Source of the DNA: Burkholderia paludis
GTDB taxonomy: Bacteria > Pseudomonadota > Gammaproteobacteria > Burkholderiales > Burkholderiaceae
Assembly (NCBI RefSeq): GCF_000732615.1
Contig: NZ_JPGL01000011.1
Span: 1 to 64,000, forward strand
Direction of reading: 5' to 3'
Length of the DNA stretch: 64,000 nucleotides
Of this stretch, positions 9,984 through 19,209 are shown one piece after another; the first letter of the stretch is position 1, and each line of letters starts with the position of its first letter. The notes below the pieces were generated by a model. It was not told the origin of the DNA. It worked only from the letters and a program-made list of their open reading frames with translations, and searched no databases. Made by a program: the position numbers and the translations under genes.

Positions 9984-11282
9984 TTACGAGGCGGGCGCTA
10001 CGTCGAACGGATTGCCCGACACGATCGTGTCGTCGCGCTCCGCGCCGGTCGTGATCATCGACACCGGTGCGCCTGCGACCGCTTCGATACGTGCGATGAA
10101 ATCCTGCGCGGCGCGCGGCAGCGCCGCACGCTCGCGGACACCCTTCACGGTGCCCTGCCAGCCGTCGAACTGCTCGTATACAGGCGTCGCGCGCGACTGC
10201 GTATCGAGGCTCGCGGGCAGATGATCGACCCGTGCGCCATCGAGCTCGTAGCCGACGCATAGCCGGATCGATTCGAAACCGTCGAGCACGTCGAGCTTGG
10301 TGAGCACCAGCGAATCGATGCCCGAGATCCTGACGGCCTGACGCAACTGCGCGGCATCGAGCCATCCGCAGCGCCGCGGACGCCCGGTATTGACGCCGAA
10401 CTCTCCCCCGCGCGTGCGCAGCGTTTCGCCGGTGGCGTCGGACAGCTCGGTCAGGAACGGCCCGCCGCCGACACGCGTCGCATACGCCTTGGTCACGCCC
10501 AGCACGTGACCGAGCTTCGACGCGCCGAGCCCCGTGCCGGCTGCGGCCGCCGAGGCGACGGTGCCCGACGAGGTCACGAACGGGTACGTGCCCCAGTCGA
10601 TATCGAGCATCACGGCCTGAGCCCCCTCGAACAGGATGCGCTCGCCGCGGTCGATGGCGTCGTTGAGGTCGGCCCAGACGGGGCGCACGAACGGCAGGAT
10701 TTTCGGTGCGAGATCGACCAGCGTCGCCAGCATCGCGTCGCGCGAGTGCTCGGCAAGCCCCAGGCCGCGGAACCACGCGTTGTGATGGTCGACGAGCACA
10801 TCGAGCTTGGCGGCGAGCCGGTCCGGCTCCGCCAGATCGGCGACCCGCAGGCCGCGACGCCCGACCTTGTCCTCGTAGGCCGGGCCGATTCCGCGCAGCG
10901 TGGTGCCGATGGGTTCCCCGCGCAGACGCTCCTGAGCCTCATCGAGCGCACGATGGATCGGCAGCACCAGCGTTGCGTTCTCCGCGATCGACAGATTGTG
11001 CGGCGTCACCGACAGCCCGAGCTCGGCAACCCGCCCGATTTCCGCGAGCAGCGCCTCCGGATCGAGCGCCACGCCATTGCCGATCACGCCGCGCTTGCCG
11101 CGGACGACGCCGCTCGGCAGCAGCGCGAGCTTGTACGTCTTGCCGCCGACGACCAGCGTATGGCCCGCGTTGTGGCCGCCGTTGTAGCGGGCGACCAGAT
11201 CGGCCTGCGCCGCCAGCCAGTCCACGACGCGCCCCTTGCCTTCGTCGCCCCATTGGGCCCCCACGACCACCACGTTCGGCAT
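9984..11282 (-). CDS. purA: Adenylosuccinate synthetase, probable second copy
   Basis: Converts IMP, GTP and aspartate to adenylosuccinate, the first committed step to AMP. It has 432 residues, full length. Visible motifs: [13 protein letters not shown] (phosphate loop with the catalytic Asp), NGGHNAGHT (catalytic His), [49 protein letters not shown] and [10 protein letters not shown]. Differences from the usual enzyme include GTTL in place of GTTG before [10 protein letters not shown]. The housekeeping purA of Burkholderia lies on chromosome 1 near hisS-type genes, so this copy next to a LysR gene on a secondary replicon is probably an accessory paralogue. The start at 11282 ([12 protein letters not shown]) is clear. 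Confidence 0.93.
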   Translation of the reverse strand: MPNVVVVGAQWGDEGKGRVVDWLAAQADLVARYNGGHNAGHTLVVGGKTYKLALLPSGVVRGKRGVIGNGVALDPEALLAEIGRVAELGLSVTPHNLSIAENATLVLPIHRALDEAQERLRGEPIGTTLRGIGPAYEDKVGRRGLRVADLAEPDRLAAKLDVLVDHHNAWFRGLGLAEHSRDAMLATLVDLAPKILPFVRPVWADLNDAIDRGERILFEGAQAVMLDIDWGTYPFVTSSGTVASAAAAGTGLGASKLGHVLGVTKAYATRVGGGPFLTELSDATGETLRTRGGEFGVNTGRPRRCGWLDAAQLRQAVRISGIDSLVLTKLDVLDGFESIRLCVGYELDGARVDHLPASLDTQSRATPVYEQFDGWQGTVKGVRERAALPRAAQDFIARIEAVAGAPVSMITTGAERDDTIVSGNPFDVAPAS

Positions 11283-11422
11283 GCTCTGTACTCCATGTGA
11301 GAAATTCAGACAGTCATTCGGCCAAGCCGGCCGTTTGTGTGCCATATTGGCAAAGCTGAAGCACCCGATCAAACGATTAAACCTGAACTCTCGTGTGAGT
11401 AAATTTCACGCGAAACGAATCG
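11283..11422. promoter_or_regulatory. Divergent purA/LysR promoter region with GTGA-N7-TCAC dyad
   Basis: 140-nt intergenic region between the leftward purA copy and the rightward LysR gene. A dyad GTGA-N7-TCAC lies at 11395-11409, just upstream of the LysR start, and the segment around 11340-11400 is AT-richer than its flanks. A LysR protein divergent from its target normally binds such a region. The dyad is short and the assignment is inference. Confidence 0.4.
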
Positions 11423-12328
11423 ATGGCACGACGACTCCCTCCGTTGAACTCGCTACGCGCGTTCGAAGCGGCCGCGCGGCTCGGCAGCTTCACGCTGGCC
11501 GCCGACGAACTGTGCGTGACGCACGGCGCGATCAGCCGGCACGTTCAGCAACTGGAGGCGTGGCTCGGGCGGCCGCTGTTCGAACGCCACAACCGGCGGG
11601 TCGAGCTGACCGACGCGGGCCGCGCATACCTGGCCGAGGTCGGTGCTTCGTTCGACCGGATCGCGCTTGCCACGGCGCAGCACTTCGGCCACACACAACA
11701 GCGCGTGCTGCGCGTCAGCGCGCCGGCGACGTTTTCGTTGCGCTGGCTCGTGCCCAGGCTGTCGTCGTTCCAGGTCGCCCATCCGGCCATCGAGGTGCGC
11801 CTGTCGACGTCGAACGATCCGATCGACAAGCTGCGCGACAAGGTCGACCTGATCGTTCGCGGCGGCCCGCAGGCGATCGACGGCTACGTCGCCGAGGAAT
11901 TCCTGTCCGAGGTGCGGCTGCCGGTGTGCTCGCCGAAGCTGCTGGACGGGCGCCCGTTGCTTACACCCGCCGATCTCGCCGGCTTCACGTTGCTGCACGC
12001 GGCAACCTATCCCGGCATGTGGCCGGAGTGGCTCGCGGCGGCCGGGCATCCGAATCTCGTGCCGCGACACGCGCTCACGCTCGAGCATTTCTACCTGACG
12101 CTGCAAGGCGCGCTCGACGGACTGGGCGTCGCGATGGGCCCGATCGCGCTCGTCGCGGACGACATCGCCGAAGGTCGGCTCGTACAGCCGTTCAGCGAAC
12201 CGGCGCTGCCGCCGTGGCGCTACTTCACGTACGTGGCTTCCGCGCGCGCGAACGACGACGCCGTGCGGGCATTCAAGGACTGGCTGAAAGTGGCGGGCAA
12301 TGCGGCTGCGTCGGGTGGGCGGAACTGA
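11423..12328 (+). CDS. LysR-family regulator, GcvA subgroup
   Basis: 301-residue regulator. It opens RRLPPLNSLRAFEAAARLGS, the hallmark of the GcvA/AmpR-like LysR subgroup, followed by the HTH (LAADELCVTHGAISRHVQQL). The effector-binding domain begins near residue 92 (RVLRVSAPATFSLRWLVPRL). It is transcribed divergently from the purA copy with 140 nt between, the usual arrangement for a LysR activator and its target, so control of that purA is the most economical guess. The downstream neighbour is convergent. Confidence 0.92.
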   Translation: MARRLPPLNSLRAFEAAARLGSFTLAADELCVTHGAISRHVQQLEAWLGRPLFERHNRRVELTDAGRAYLAEVGASFDRIALATAQHFGHTQQRVLRVSAPATFSLRWLVPRLSSFQVAHPAIEVRLSTSNDPIDKLRDKVDLIVRGGPQAIDGYVAEEFLSEVRLPVCSPKLLDGRPLLTPADLAGFTLLHAATYPGMWPEWLAAAGHPNLVPRHALTLEHFYLTLQGALDGLGVAMGPIALVADDIAEGRLVQPFSEPALPPWRYFTYVASARANDDAVRAFKDWLKVAGNAAASGGRN

Positions 12329-12466
12329 CCGCATCGGCGGGCCGGTCAAGTACGCGAAGAAAGACAGGATGACGAATCGAATCACGCTTGCGTGAGAAAC
12401 GCGTTTGTCTTCGTCGATGCGGGGGGAGACTGCTTGCGATCCGCGCGTTGGGACCAGGATGCACGA

Positions 12467-12496
12467 GGCAGGCCGCGGATCGAACCGCGGCCTGCC
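12467..12496 (-). terminator. Strong GC hairpin downstream of the DUF4148-like gene
   Basis: Perfect 12-bp inverted repeat GGCAGGCCGCGG / CCGCGGCCTGCC with a 6-nt loop, starting 12 nt past the stop of the leftward gene at 12509. It also lies between two convergent genes, so it could stop transcription from both sides. There is no T-run, as is common in high-GC genomes. Confidence 0.65.
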
Positions 12497-12508
12497 GCCG
12501 GACGACGG

Positions 12509-12820
12509 TTACTGGCTTGCGCCTACGCCGGCCTTTTTCTCTGCGTTCTGCAGGTTCTGCGGATAGTTCGGATCATTGGCCGCCGGCTTGTAACCGGCAT
12601 CTTCGAGTTTCTTCAGCTCGGCAGTGTTCTTCGCACGCGCAGCCTTGTGCTCTGCCTTGCGCTGGGCCTTGGCCGCCTTGCGCGCCTGGCTCTTCGCCGC
12701 CTTGGCGTCCTGCGCAGCGGACGTGTCAGCGTCGGTCTGTGCAAAAGCAGGAACTGCCGCGCCGAACAGGAACGCGGCTGCGGTAGCAGCCAACGTGAGT
12801 TTTCTGATCTGGATTCGCAT
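12509..12820 (-). CDS. Small secreted DUF4148-like protein
   Basis: 103-residue protein with a clean Sec signal (MRIQIRKLTLAATAAAFLFG, cleaved after AFA). The middle is a lysine- and alanine-rich helical stretch (about residues 38-70). The C-terminal part, LKKLEDAGYKPAANDPNYPQ, carries the AGY-x-P, D-x-x-YP pattern of the DUF4148 family, which is abundant in Burkholderia and of unknown function. It is a single-gene unit with a good GAGAG ribosome site before the ATG and a strong hairpin after the stop. Confidence 0.85.
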   Translation of the reverse strand: MRIQIRKLTLAATAAAFLFGAAVPAFAQTDADTSAAQDAKAAKSQARKAAKAQRKAEHKAARAKNTAELKKLEDAGYKPAANDPNYPQNLQNAEKKAGVGASQ

Positions 12821-14200
12821 CGCTGAACTCTCTTTTCTGGTTTATCACGGATTGAAAGACCATCGAGATACCGCCCCTGTCCCGATCGGTTGTCATGTCG
12901 CGATCAGGACTTGTGCATCATAACCGCGTCGCGGAAAACCTGGCGCGAACGTGAAGACGCGATTGGGGATACACGTATGGGAGAAAACGTGGACGCCGCC
13001 CGACGGTCGGTCGGCGATGGCGCAGCGACGTGTCGCGTATCGGCGTGCCGTGCGACAGGCGCAAGCACCGACCGGTGTCGCGTGCGGATCGGTGCGGAGG
13101 ACGGGTCATGGGCAGGCCGTGCGACGGAGCGTACCCGTGGTCGTCTCATGGGCGGTGTGATGTGGTTTGTCCGCACACGCGCATGCTTGGCGAGAGCCTC
13201 GCCCTGCGATGCATGCGCTCTGCAGCAGCAGGCAACCTGTGTGTCACGTTGCCGGTCGACCCGGTTCGGGCGACGGTTCCTCCCATAAACGGCCACGATT
13301 CGGTTCGAATGACGCTCAAGGCGATCGCATTGCATCGCCGTGATGCACGGTGGCCGTTCCTTAACCGGCCGCGGCATAGCTGCGCGACACGGAGGGCTAT
13401 CCGGAGCCGTAAAACGCGTCGCAGGCAGATCCATGTGAGGAAAAGGACGGGCGCGTTACTTGTGGTGAGGATCCATGCCCGAATTGCGTCACGAATGTGC
13501 CAAGGGCACTCGGATGCCGCGACGCCTGTCTGGCTGGCCTCGTCCGTCGTGCGTTGCGGGAACCGCAAAGTAACACCTGTGAATCCAGCCGATGCAGTTC
13601 AAAAATGCATTTGGTCGCAACCCTGGGCACAGATTTCTGATTCGATGACTTCGTCCGCCATGCACAGCGTGCAGATCCTTTTGTGATCGTCGGGTCGGTG
13701 AGCCTTTACGGGATTCAAGGAAAAGGCGAAGGGTGAGAAGGTTCGGGATCGGCAAGCATGCTCGGTTGCGGTGAGTTCTTCGCCCTCCATCACTTCACGT
13801 TGCTCGACCGCGTCTACGAAATCGACCCATGAGCGTTTGGTTTGCTTGAGTGGCAGCGGATGCGACGGAGGTTTCCAGGGAGCCTGGTTGCCGGTTTTGG
13901 TGCCCCTGAACCACAGCATTTCCCTTCGGCTGATCCAAAGGTAGAAAGTTGGAGGACTCCGGGAGGTCGAAGCAGGTCGCTCCATTTTTCTCTGTGTACA
14001 GTCGACCGTCTGGATCTGGCATCGGGTGTGGATGACGCCTCGGAAAAAACTTGTTCGCGGACGCGACAGCACGAGTGCAAAAAACCATCCGCCTGCCGTC
14101 CGGGACGATTTCGAACTGCCGTGAGCGACACCGACGAGATTCGCATGTCAGGTAGACGATCTGTTTTGACGGTCGATCGCTGGGGCAAGCAAGGTCGAGG
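12821..14200. other. Gene-free left flank of the replication origin
   Basis: About 1.4 kb between the DUF4148-like gene and the iteron region. Open frames occur on both strands but none has a plausible start with a ribosome site, a domain or third-position GC bias like real genes here. It contains one good reverse-strand iteron-like sequence at 13281-13297. I see no RNA gene or mobile element. Confidence 0.55.
13281..13297 (-). repeat. Isolated iteron-like site left of the origin
   Basis: TCCCATAAACGGCCACG; read on the minus strand it is CGTGGCCGTTTATGGGA, which matches the GCCGTTTATGGGA core of the iterons at 14.4-15.2 kb. It lies about 0.9 kb outside the array. A RepA site is inferred from sequence similarity only. 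Confidence 0.55.
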
Positions 14201-14214
14201 AACGTTTTCCTGGC

Positions 14215-14282
14215 TCCCATAAATGGGAACCTGTGCCTGAAAACGGTCGGTTTTCCCAGTTTTTCTCCCATAGGTTTATACG
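14215..14282 (-). repeat. Two inverted iterons at the left end of the origin
   Basis: TCCCATAAATGGGAACC at 14215-14231 and TCCCATAGGTTTATACG at 14266-14282 are iterons in the opposite orientation to the main array. Inverted iterons near an origin or rep promoter often mediate autorepression or pairing of origins; here they are about 1.1 kb from repA, so pairing is the better guess. Confidence 0.6.
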
Positions 14283-14425
14283 TATCAGCCGTTGTGAGTG
14301 TGTACTCACCTCTCTCGAGAGCCTTATCAGGCCTGAAGCGTGGGTGAAACAAGCCATCAGGCTGTGGATCTTCACGCGTTAGCAGGAGTATTCGCTCGCT
14401 TGCGGCACCAGAGACGGCTCCCTTT

Positions 14426-15240
14426 GGTAGCGGTTTATGGGGTTCGTCTTTCTGTGGCAGCACACGTGTGTTTACATCTTTTGTAAACCACGTTTACTTC
14501 TTTAACTACTTTTAGACGGCTCACAGCCTTATCAGACAAGGGTTTGGCAGGTGTTCGGTACCCATTTATGGGAGCACAGGTAGAAAGGTCTGGGGTTTCA
14601 GGTCTGTGGATTTGGGGTGAGGGGTACCGTGTTGTGGGGATTCAGGGTTGTGGATATGGGGAATGCGTAGCCGGTTATGGGAAATCAGCCCGGAAATGCA
14701 TCAGGTAGCCGCCTATGGGAACGAAGACAGGTTGTCGTTTATGGGGCGTTCCTTGCGATCCATGAGCCGGCACGCGCACAGCGTTTTTCTTTCGGTAGCC
14801 GGTTATGGGATTCCGCACAGGTACCCGTTTATGGGTGCGAATTCTTGGCCTCCTGATTCCATTTTCCCGTTCCTCTCCGTCAGCACCTCCCATAGGCGGG
14901 ATCGGTACCGCCCACAGGTGACCATGTATGGGGAATTTGATTGGTAGCCGGTTATGGGAGCGATTTCGAGCCACAGGTTCCAACTTGCAGTCATCGCCGA
15001 AGTAGAGGCGGATCGGAAGGTACCCGCTTATGGGAATCGATGAAGGTAGCAAGTTATGGGAGGGAGGCGCACTTCTGCTGCAGGGCATCACGAATCTGTC
15101 CGGCGATGGCGATTTCGTCCGGATGCTTCCCATGGATGGTTACCTTACCGGGTGCAAGCCACCGTCCGGTTTTTGTGTCCGGGGATGAAAGGTAGTGACT
15201 TGTGGGAGACGTTTTCGGCTAAAGGTAGATGGATATGGGG
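14426..15240 (+). repeat. Iteron array, consensus GGTANCCGKTTATGGGA
   Basis: Direct repeats, clearest at 14426, 14557, 14666, 14704, 14730, 14794, 14820, 14917, 14943, 15019, 15045, 15191 and 15224 (starts), with weaker members at 14623 and 14646 and one reverse copy at 14888-14904. The best copies read GGTAGCCGGTTATGGGA (14794, 14943) and GGTACCCGTTTATGGGT (14820). Spacing is irregular (26 to about 150 nt), unlike the tight arrays of small plasmids. These are the expected binding sites for the RepA encoded at 15391. Confidence 0.88.
14461..14520. other. AT-rich candidate DNA unwinding element
   Basis: The most AT-rich stretch beside the iterons, rich in TTTAC and CTTT tracts. It begins with the palindrome CACACGTGTG (14461-14470), contains the inverted repeat GTTTAC-N7-GTAAAC (14470-14488), and has a third GTTTAC at 14492. 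Its location between iterons fits the site where the initiator opens the duplex. Confidence 0.55.
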
Positions 15241-15325
15241 CTCCGAACAGATCGTTCGATCCTGAATTTCCCTTTTGTGTCTGAAGGTTAGCTGCGATAG
15301 TGCAAGTAGTGCTGGAGCAAGGGCG

Positions 15326-15352
15326 TTGCCCCTCGGCGAGAAAAGGTATAAA
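15326..15352 (+). promoter_or_regulatory. repA: Candidate repA promoter
   Basis: TTGCCC (15326-15331) and TATAAA (15347-15352), separated by 15 nt, lie 39 nt upstream of the repA ATG. The spacer is shorter than ideal. The last iterons (15191, 15224) lie about 100 nt upstream of it, so RepA could influence its own transcription. Confidence 0.4.
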
Positions 15353-15390
15353 GTCCGCTATCAACAAGGTGACCTTATCCGGACATTACG

Positions 15391-16707
15391 ATGCCGCGCA
15401 AGCCCGCAAGCAAAGGCTCAGACAAACAGGTTTCGCTGTTTCAGACACCAGAGCCTCCCGACTTGCTGCGCAAGGCGGTCCAGGCGATTCACATCGCGCC
15501 CAAGTCGGGGAAGATCGGTCTGCAGCAGCGCAAGATGTTCAGCTCGCTGATCAAGAACGCGCTTCGGCAGGAGGCGTTCGAGCCCGGCCGGACGAGCTTC
15601 TCGATCTCGATCGCGTCGCTTTCGCACGAGAGCGGCTTGAACAGCAACAACACGAAATACGTCAAGGATACGGTCAACTCGCTGATCAGTACCGTCGTCA
15701 ACTGGGACTACCTGGCCGCGGACCGTTCGACCGTCTGGAAAGCGTCCGGCCTGCTGGCGGGTGCGGAGCTCGAGCAGTCGGTGCTGAAGTACAGCTTCTC
15801 CGACCAGATTCGCAGCGAGTTGCTCAACCCCGAAATCTACGCGCTGATCGACATGCGGATTGCCCGCGAATTCCGGCGGTCGCACTCGCTCGCGCTGTGG
15901 GAAAACACGGTGCGTTACGAAGGGATCGGCATCACCGCGAAGATCCCGCTGCCTAAATTCCGTGACCTCATTCTCGGCCAGGACAAGGCATCGCAATCGT
16001 ACAAGGAATACAAGCTGTTCAAGAGCAAGGTCCTCGTGCCGTGCATTCAGGAGGTGAACGAAGTATCGGATCACACGCTCGAGCTGATCGAACACAAGTC
16101 CGGCCGGAGCGTGGAAGCCGTTCAGTTCAAGGTGACGCGCAAGCAGAGCGCCGACACGGTGGAGGACGGCGACGTCAAGAACGAAGCGCTGGTCGAGGAG
16201 GTCGCCAAGCTCGGCATTCCGCGTTCGGAAGCACGCAGGTTGATCACGCAATACGGCGTGCAGCGCATCAAGGCGGCGATCGCCTATACGCTCAATCGGA
16301 CTACGAAGAAGAATGCTGCGCCGGTCGACAACGTGGCCGCGTATTTCCGCAAGGCGCTGACACACGGCTATACGCTGGCCGACGGGCAGGGAACGGAAGC
16401 GGCCGCTCCGGCGAAGGAGTCCGGCCAGAGCAAGCAGGAGCAGATTCGCGACAAATATCTGGCGGCGAAGGTCGAGGAAGCCGGCGCCTATTTCCGCGAA
16501 CTGGAGATCGACGATCAGACCAGGCTGATCGAGCGCTACAACGAGACGGTGGCCGGCTCGAAGGACCTGACGCTGTCGCCGAAGAAGAAGGCGAGCAAGC
16601 TTGCGCAGACCAGTTTCTTCCGCTGGCTGGCGCTGGATACCTGGGGCGAACCGACCTCGGACGACTTGCTGGAATTCCTGCTCAAGAGCAGCCTCGCAGG
16701 CAACTGA
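15391..16707 (+). CDS. repA: Replication initiator protein RepA (Rep_3/RepB-like)
   Basis: 438-residue initiator that should bind the upstream iterons and recruit the replication machinery. It lacks a helicase or polymerase domain. The two-winged-helix core of the Rep_3 superfamily spans about residues 30-260 (SGKIGLQQRKMFSSLIKNAL; LALWENTVRYEGIGITAKIP; FRDLILGQDKASQSYKEYK). A C-terminal extension with charged helices follows (about 300-438). The ATG at 15391 follows AAGGTGACC at some distance and a weak GGA nearer. It converges on parB, with a strong hairpin between. Such RepA proteins drive chromosomes 2 and 3 of Burkholderia. Confidence 0.92.
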   Translation: MPRKPASKGSDKQVSLFQTPEPPDLLRKAVQAIHIAPKSGKIGLQQRKMFSSLIKNALRQEAFEPGRTSFSISIASLSHESGLNSNNTKYVKDTVNSLISTVVNWDYLAADRSTVWKASGLLAGAELEQSVLKYSFSDQIRSELLNPEIYALIDMRIAREFRRSHSLALWENTVRYEGIGITAKIPLPKFRDLILGQDKASQSYKEYKLFKSKVLVPCIQEVNEVSDHTLELIEHKSGRSVEAVQFKVTRKQSADTVEDGDVKNEALVEEVAKLGIPRSEARRLITQYGVQRIKAAIAYTLNRTTKKNAAPVDNVAAYFRKALTHGYTLADGQGTEAAAPAKESGQSKQEQIRDKYLAAKVEEAGAYFRELEIDDQTRLIERYNETVAGSKDLTLSPKKKASKLAQTSFFRWLALDTWGEPTSDDLLEFLLKSSLAGN

Positions 16708-16733
16708 TCCAGGCCTCGCGGCCGGGTGAGCGT

Positions 16734-16763
16734 CGCGCGCCGGACGTCGTCGTCCGGCGCGCG
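16734..16763. terminator. Bidirectional terminator between repA and parB
   Basis: Perfect 12-bp inverted repeat CGCGCGCCGGAC / GTCCGGCGCGCG with a 6-nt loop (GTCGTC), centred in the 93-nt space between the convergent repA and parB stops. It is symmetrical, so it can serve both directions; no T-run. Confidence 0.75.
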
Positions 16764-16800
16764 GAGCAATCTCGACGCGAGGCCTTTGTCCGGTTGAGCG

Positions 16801-17832
16801 CTACTTTTGCGTGACCGTCGCCAGCTCGGCGACGTACGCGTCGATGACGGTCTTGAGCTTGTCGGCGAGCGCCTCCTGGTGCGACGCGTCGACGCCCTTG
16901 AGCTGCAGGTCCAGACGTCCGTCCGGATAGGTCTTCAATTGACCGATCGCTCGCGCGTCGAGCGCGAAGTCATGACGAACGCTGTAACGCGTCCGTCCCG
17001 TTTTCTTGTTGCCGTCGCTCTGCGCACGCAGGAAATTCTCGAGATCGCGGACCGATTTTTTCCGATCGATCACGGCGGTCAGCAGCCGGTCGGCCGTCGG
17101 CTCGCCCAGGCGTTCGAAGATCAGTTTCAGGAAGTACGCCGCTTGCAGGCCGACCACGTCGTTCGCGCTGGCCATCCGTTCGAGGAGTGCGTTCGGGAGC
17201 GCGTTGAGCGACAGCGTCTTGCTGATCGATGCCTTGTCCTTGCCGATTTTTTCCGCCAGCGTGTTCTGGTCGGCAAAGACCTTTTCGTCGAGGAGGCGCT
17301 TCCATGCGACCGCGTCGTCGAAGATTGTCTGGCGTTCGTGATCGTGGTTGGCCCGATATGCGATCGTGTAGAGCTGCTCGGGCGTGTGGTCCGTGCGGAA
17401 CGTGGCGTTGATGGTTTCGTCGCCGTTGATGCTCGTCGCACGCAGCCGACGTTGCCCGTCGATCACGACGAGCTTGCCGGGAAACTCCGGAAGTCGCGTG
17501 ACCTTGATCGGCTCGATCTGCCCTTCCCGTTTCAACGTCAGGGCGAGTTCGTGCAGGCTCGATTCCGAGTAGAACACGCGTGGGTTGAACGGGTTCGGAA
17601 TGCAATCCTTGACCAGCACCTTCTGCGGCGCGCCGAGATCGGGCGTACCGGCAGGCGTGGCCGCAACCGGTGCGCTGACGGGCGCCGATTCGCCGGCGAT
17701 GTTCGGTGCGGCTGCCGGCTCGGGCAGCCGCGTTTCGAGCGCTGCATTTTCCTGAGCGAGTCCGCGCAGCAGGCCGGCCGCCAGATGCAGGTTGCCGGCG
17801 GGCTTCTTGTCTTTCGATGTGTCCTTAGCCAT
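16801..17832 (-). CDS. parB: Chromosome/plasmid partition protein ParB
   Basis: 343-residue CTP-dependent DNA clamp that loads at parS and spreads. Order: N-terminal ParA-contact segment with an Ala/Pro linker (1-70); ParB/Srx domain (about 72-165) with the box IPNPFNPRVFYSESSLHELA and VIDGQRRLRA in place of the usual GERRWRA; helix-turn-helix (LAEKIGKDKASISKTLSLNA, about 190-210) that reads parS; and a C-terminal dimerisation region. Its start overlaps the parA stop by 8 nt, so the two are translationally coupled. It is convergent with repA. Confidence 0.95.
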   Translation of the reverse strand: MAKDTSKDKKPAGNLHLAAGLLRGLAQENAALETRLPEPAAAPNIAGESAPVSAPVAATPAGTPDLGAPQKVLVKDCIPNPFNPRVFYSESSLHELALTLKREGQIEPIKVTRLPEFPGKLVVIDGQRRLRATSINGDETINATFRTDHTPEQLYTIAYRANHDHERQTIFDDAVAWKRLLDEKVFADQNTLAEKIGKDKASISKTLSLNALPNALLERMASANDVVGLQAAYFLKLIFERLGEPTADRLLTAVIDRKKSVRDLENFLRAQSDGNKKTGRTRYSVRHDFALDARAIGQLKTYPDGRLDLQLKGVDASHQEALADKLKTVIDAYVAELATVTQK

Positions 17833-18520
17833 GGGCGGCTCCGGTAGCGCGCGTCGACGCGATGTATTGGGCCATTTCCGTGACCAGCTTTTCGATCTCT
17901 GCGCGAGCTTCCTTGAGCCCCTTCAGATATCGATTGTGATGATGGATCGTCGTGCCGAGCGCGAACGTCTGACGATAGACCTCGCGTTGTGCGATCTGGC
18001 TGTCGAGCAGATGCTCCCCTATTTCTTCAGCTCTTAGAATTTTTAAAATTTCTTCACGCATTTTAGTTTTTCCATTGACACTATTCAGCATCAATGCGGA
18101 AGAAAGATTCGGGTTACGGACGGCTCGCATCGATTCGATCATGCGGATCATCGCGACGGTGCTGTACAGATCAGCCGGCGATGGAGACAGCGGTACGAGG
18201 CAAAAGTCAGCGACTTCGAGTACGGACGCAATGCGCGGATCTTCGAGGTTGCCTGGACAGTCGACGACGATCACGTCGAAGTTTGCATCCTGCTTCTTGA
18301 TCTCGCCGCCGATGCCACGGCCGGCCGGTGCGAGGGAAAGAACCGTCATCGGCAAGGTGTTTTCACCACTCGTCACCCAGCGGACTGAAGTGCCTTGAGG
18401 GTCGGCATCGATCAGCGCGACCTTGTTGCCGCCGGCTTCGAACGCAGCCGCGATATTGACGGAGATGGTTGTCTTCCCGGTCCCACCTTTTTGATTGCTG
18501 ACGGCGATCTTGAAAGCCAT
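17825..18520 (-). CDS. parA: Partition ATPase ParA
   Basis: 231-residue deviant Walker ATPase that positions ParB-parS complexes on the nucoid. The signature lysine and P-loop (KGGTGKTT) span residues 11-18; VVDCPG (Walker B region) and PLSPSPADLYSTVA follow. There is no N-terminal helix-turn-helix extension, so it is the short type and is unlikely to repress its own operon by itself. The start at 18520 has a strong GGAGGAATTTA site. It is the first gene of parAB; the parS-bearing region lies directly upstream. Confidence 0.95.
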   Translation of the reverse strand: MAFKIAVSNQKGGTGKTTISVNIAAAFEAGGNKVALIDADPQGTSVRWVTSGENTLPMTVLSLAPAGRGIGGEIKKQDANFDVIVVDCPGNLEDPRIASVLEVADFCLVPLSPSPADLYSTVAMIRMIESMRAVRNPNLSSALMLNSVNGKTKMREEILKILRAEEIGEHLLDSQIAQREVYRQTFALGTTIHHHNRYLKGLKEARAEIEKLVTEMAQYIASTRATGAAHG

Positions 18521-18615
18521 TAAATTCCTCCACGGATTTCTGCGTAATATATGCAGATATTACGAAAATGTCCAGAAAAGCCTTCGACGGGATGTATTTT
18601 TTGACGAGCGCTGTG

Positions 18616-18631
18616 GTTGTCACGTGACAAG
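18616..18631. promoter_or_regulatory. parS-like site 1 (one mismatch)
   Basis: GTTGTCACGTGACAAG, differing from the palindrome GTTGTCACGTGACAAC at the last base. About 96 nt upstream of the parA start, so ParB bound here could also influence the parAB promoter. Confidence 0.8.
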
Positions 18632-18859
18632 TCCGCTGGATGGCCAACGAGTCCATCGCAAATGATCGTCGAATAAATACAAAAAGCATCTCCGATTCTG
18701 TTCAAAGGAGATCGTGAAAATTTGGATAGATTGAAACGGAATCAAACATCAGTGACGACATTCGAGCGTGGCGACTGGGCATCCCACTGCATCTTTTCTT
18801 CCGATTCCGCACACTGGAACTCAAGCAGTTTTAGTTCGTAGAGAGCATTCCAGGAAGCC

Positions 18860-18875
18860 GTTGTCACGTGACAAC
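18860..18875. promoter_or_regulatory. parS site 2 (perfect)
   Basis: GTTGTCACGTGACAAC, a perfect 16-bp palindrome. From memory this is the parS type of the third replicon of B. cenocepacia; the universal chromosomal parS (TGTTTCACGTGAAACA type) differs at the inner flanks, which gives replicon specificity. Confidence 0.9.
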
Positions 18876-19015
18876 CGCATAAGAGCGCATGAGTTTGATC
18901 TGCGGCGCGCTATACGAGAAATGGCGTCCCGATCTCGACGGAAAGGCATCACGACACCAACTCGATATCCGATTGCGGTTCTGAGGCCCAATGGAATTAT
19001 CGAGCAGCGAGGTGA

Positions 19016-19031
19016 GTTGTCACGTGACAAT
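19016..19031. promoter_or_regulatory. parS-like site 3 (one mismatch)
   Basis: GTTGTCACGTGACAAT; only the terminal base differs from the perfect sites. 156 nt from site 2. Confidence 0.8.
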
Positions 19032-19193
19032 CGACTCGGCAAGCAGACCAACGTAGATGCCCGACTATTTTCAACAGGCTACTTTGGGCGAACAGTACCG
19101 TCACTGATCGGTGAGTTGAAGGAGCGATCAGGATAGGATTGGCGGACGATACCGAGTCGGTGCATTTGGTTTGCAGTGCGGGTTGGTTGTCGA

Positions 19194-19209
19194 GTTGTCA
19201 CGTGACAAC
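19194..19209. promoter_or_regulatory. parS site 4 (perfect)
   Basis: GTTGTCACGTGACAAC, perfect palindrome, 178 nt from site 3. Confidence 0.9.

Larger units (their letters stand above)
14211..15250. other. Replication origin of the replicon (iteron type)
   Basis: A gene-free kilobase just upstream of repA that holds the iteron array, an AT-rich stretch (14461-14520), three degenerate DnaA-box-like sequences of TGTGGAT type (14361; 14605; 14649, where TGTGGATAT is one base off TGTGGATAA) and inverted iterons at its left end. This is the standard layout of a RepA-dependent plasmid or secondary-chromosome origin: AT-rich unwinding region, initiator sites, initiator gene. The position between a convergent repA/parBA module and gene-free DNA supports it. 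Origin activity itself is inference. Confidence 0.85.

Noticed and set aside
12968-12983. GGATACACGTATGGGA as a further iteron
   Set aside because: One base shorter between the conserved blocks than all good iterons, so likely chance similarity.
13795-14463. A 222-codon minus-strand open frame left of the origin
   Set aside because: It runs through iterons, has no ribosome site or domain, and its composition is not coding-like.
12821-15390. CRISPR array at the origin repeats
   Set aside because: Repeats are short (17 bp), variable and irregularly spaced, with no cas genes; they are iterons.
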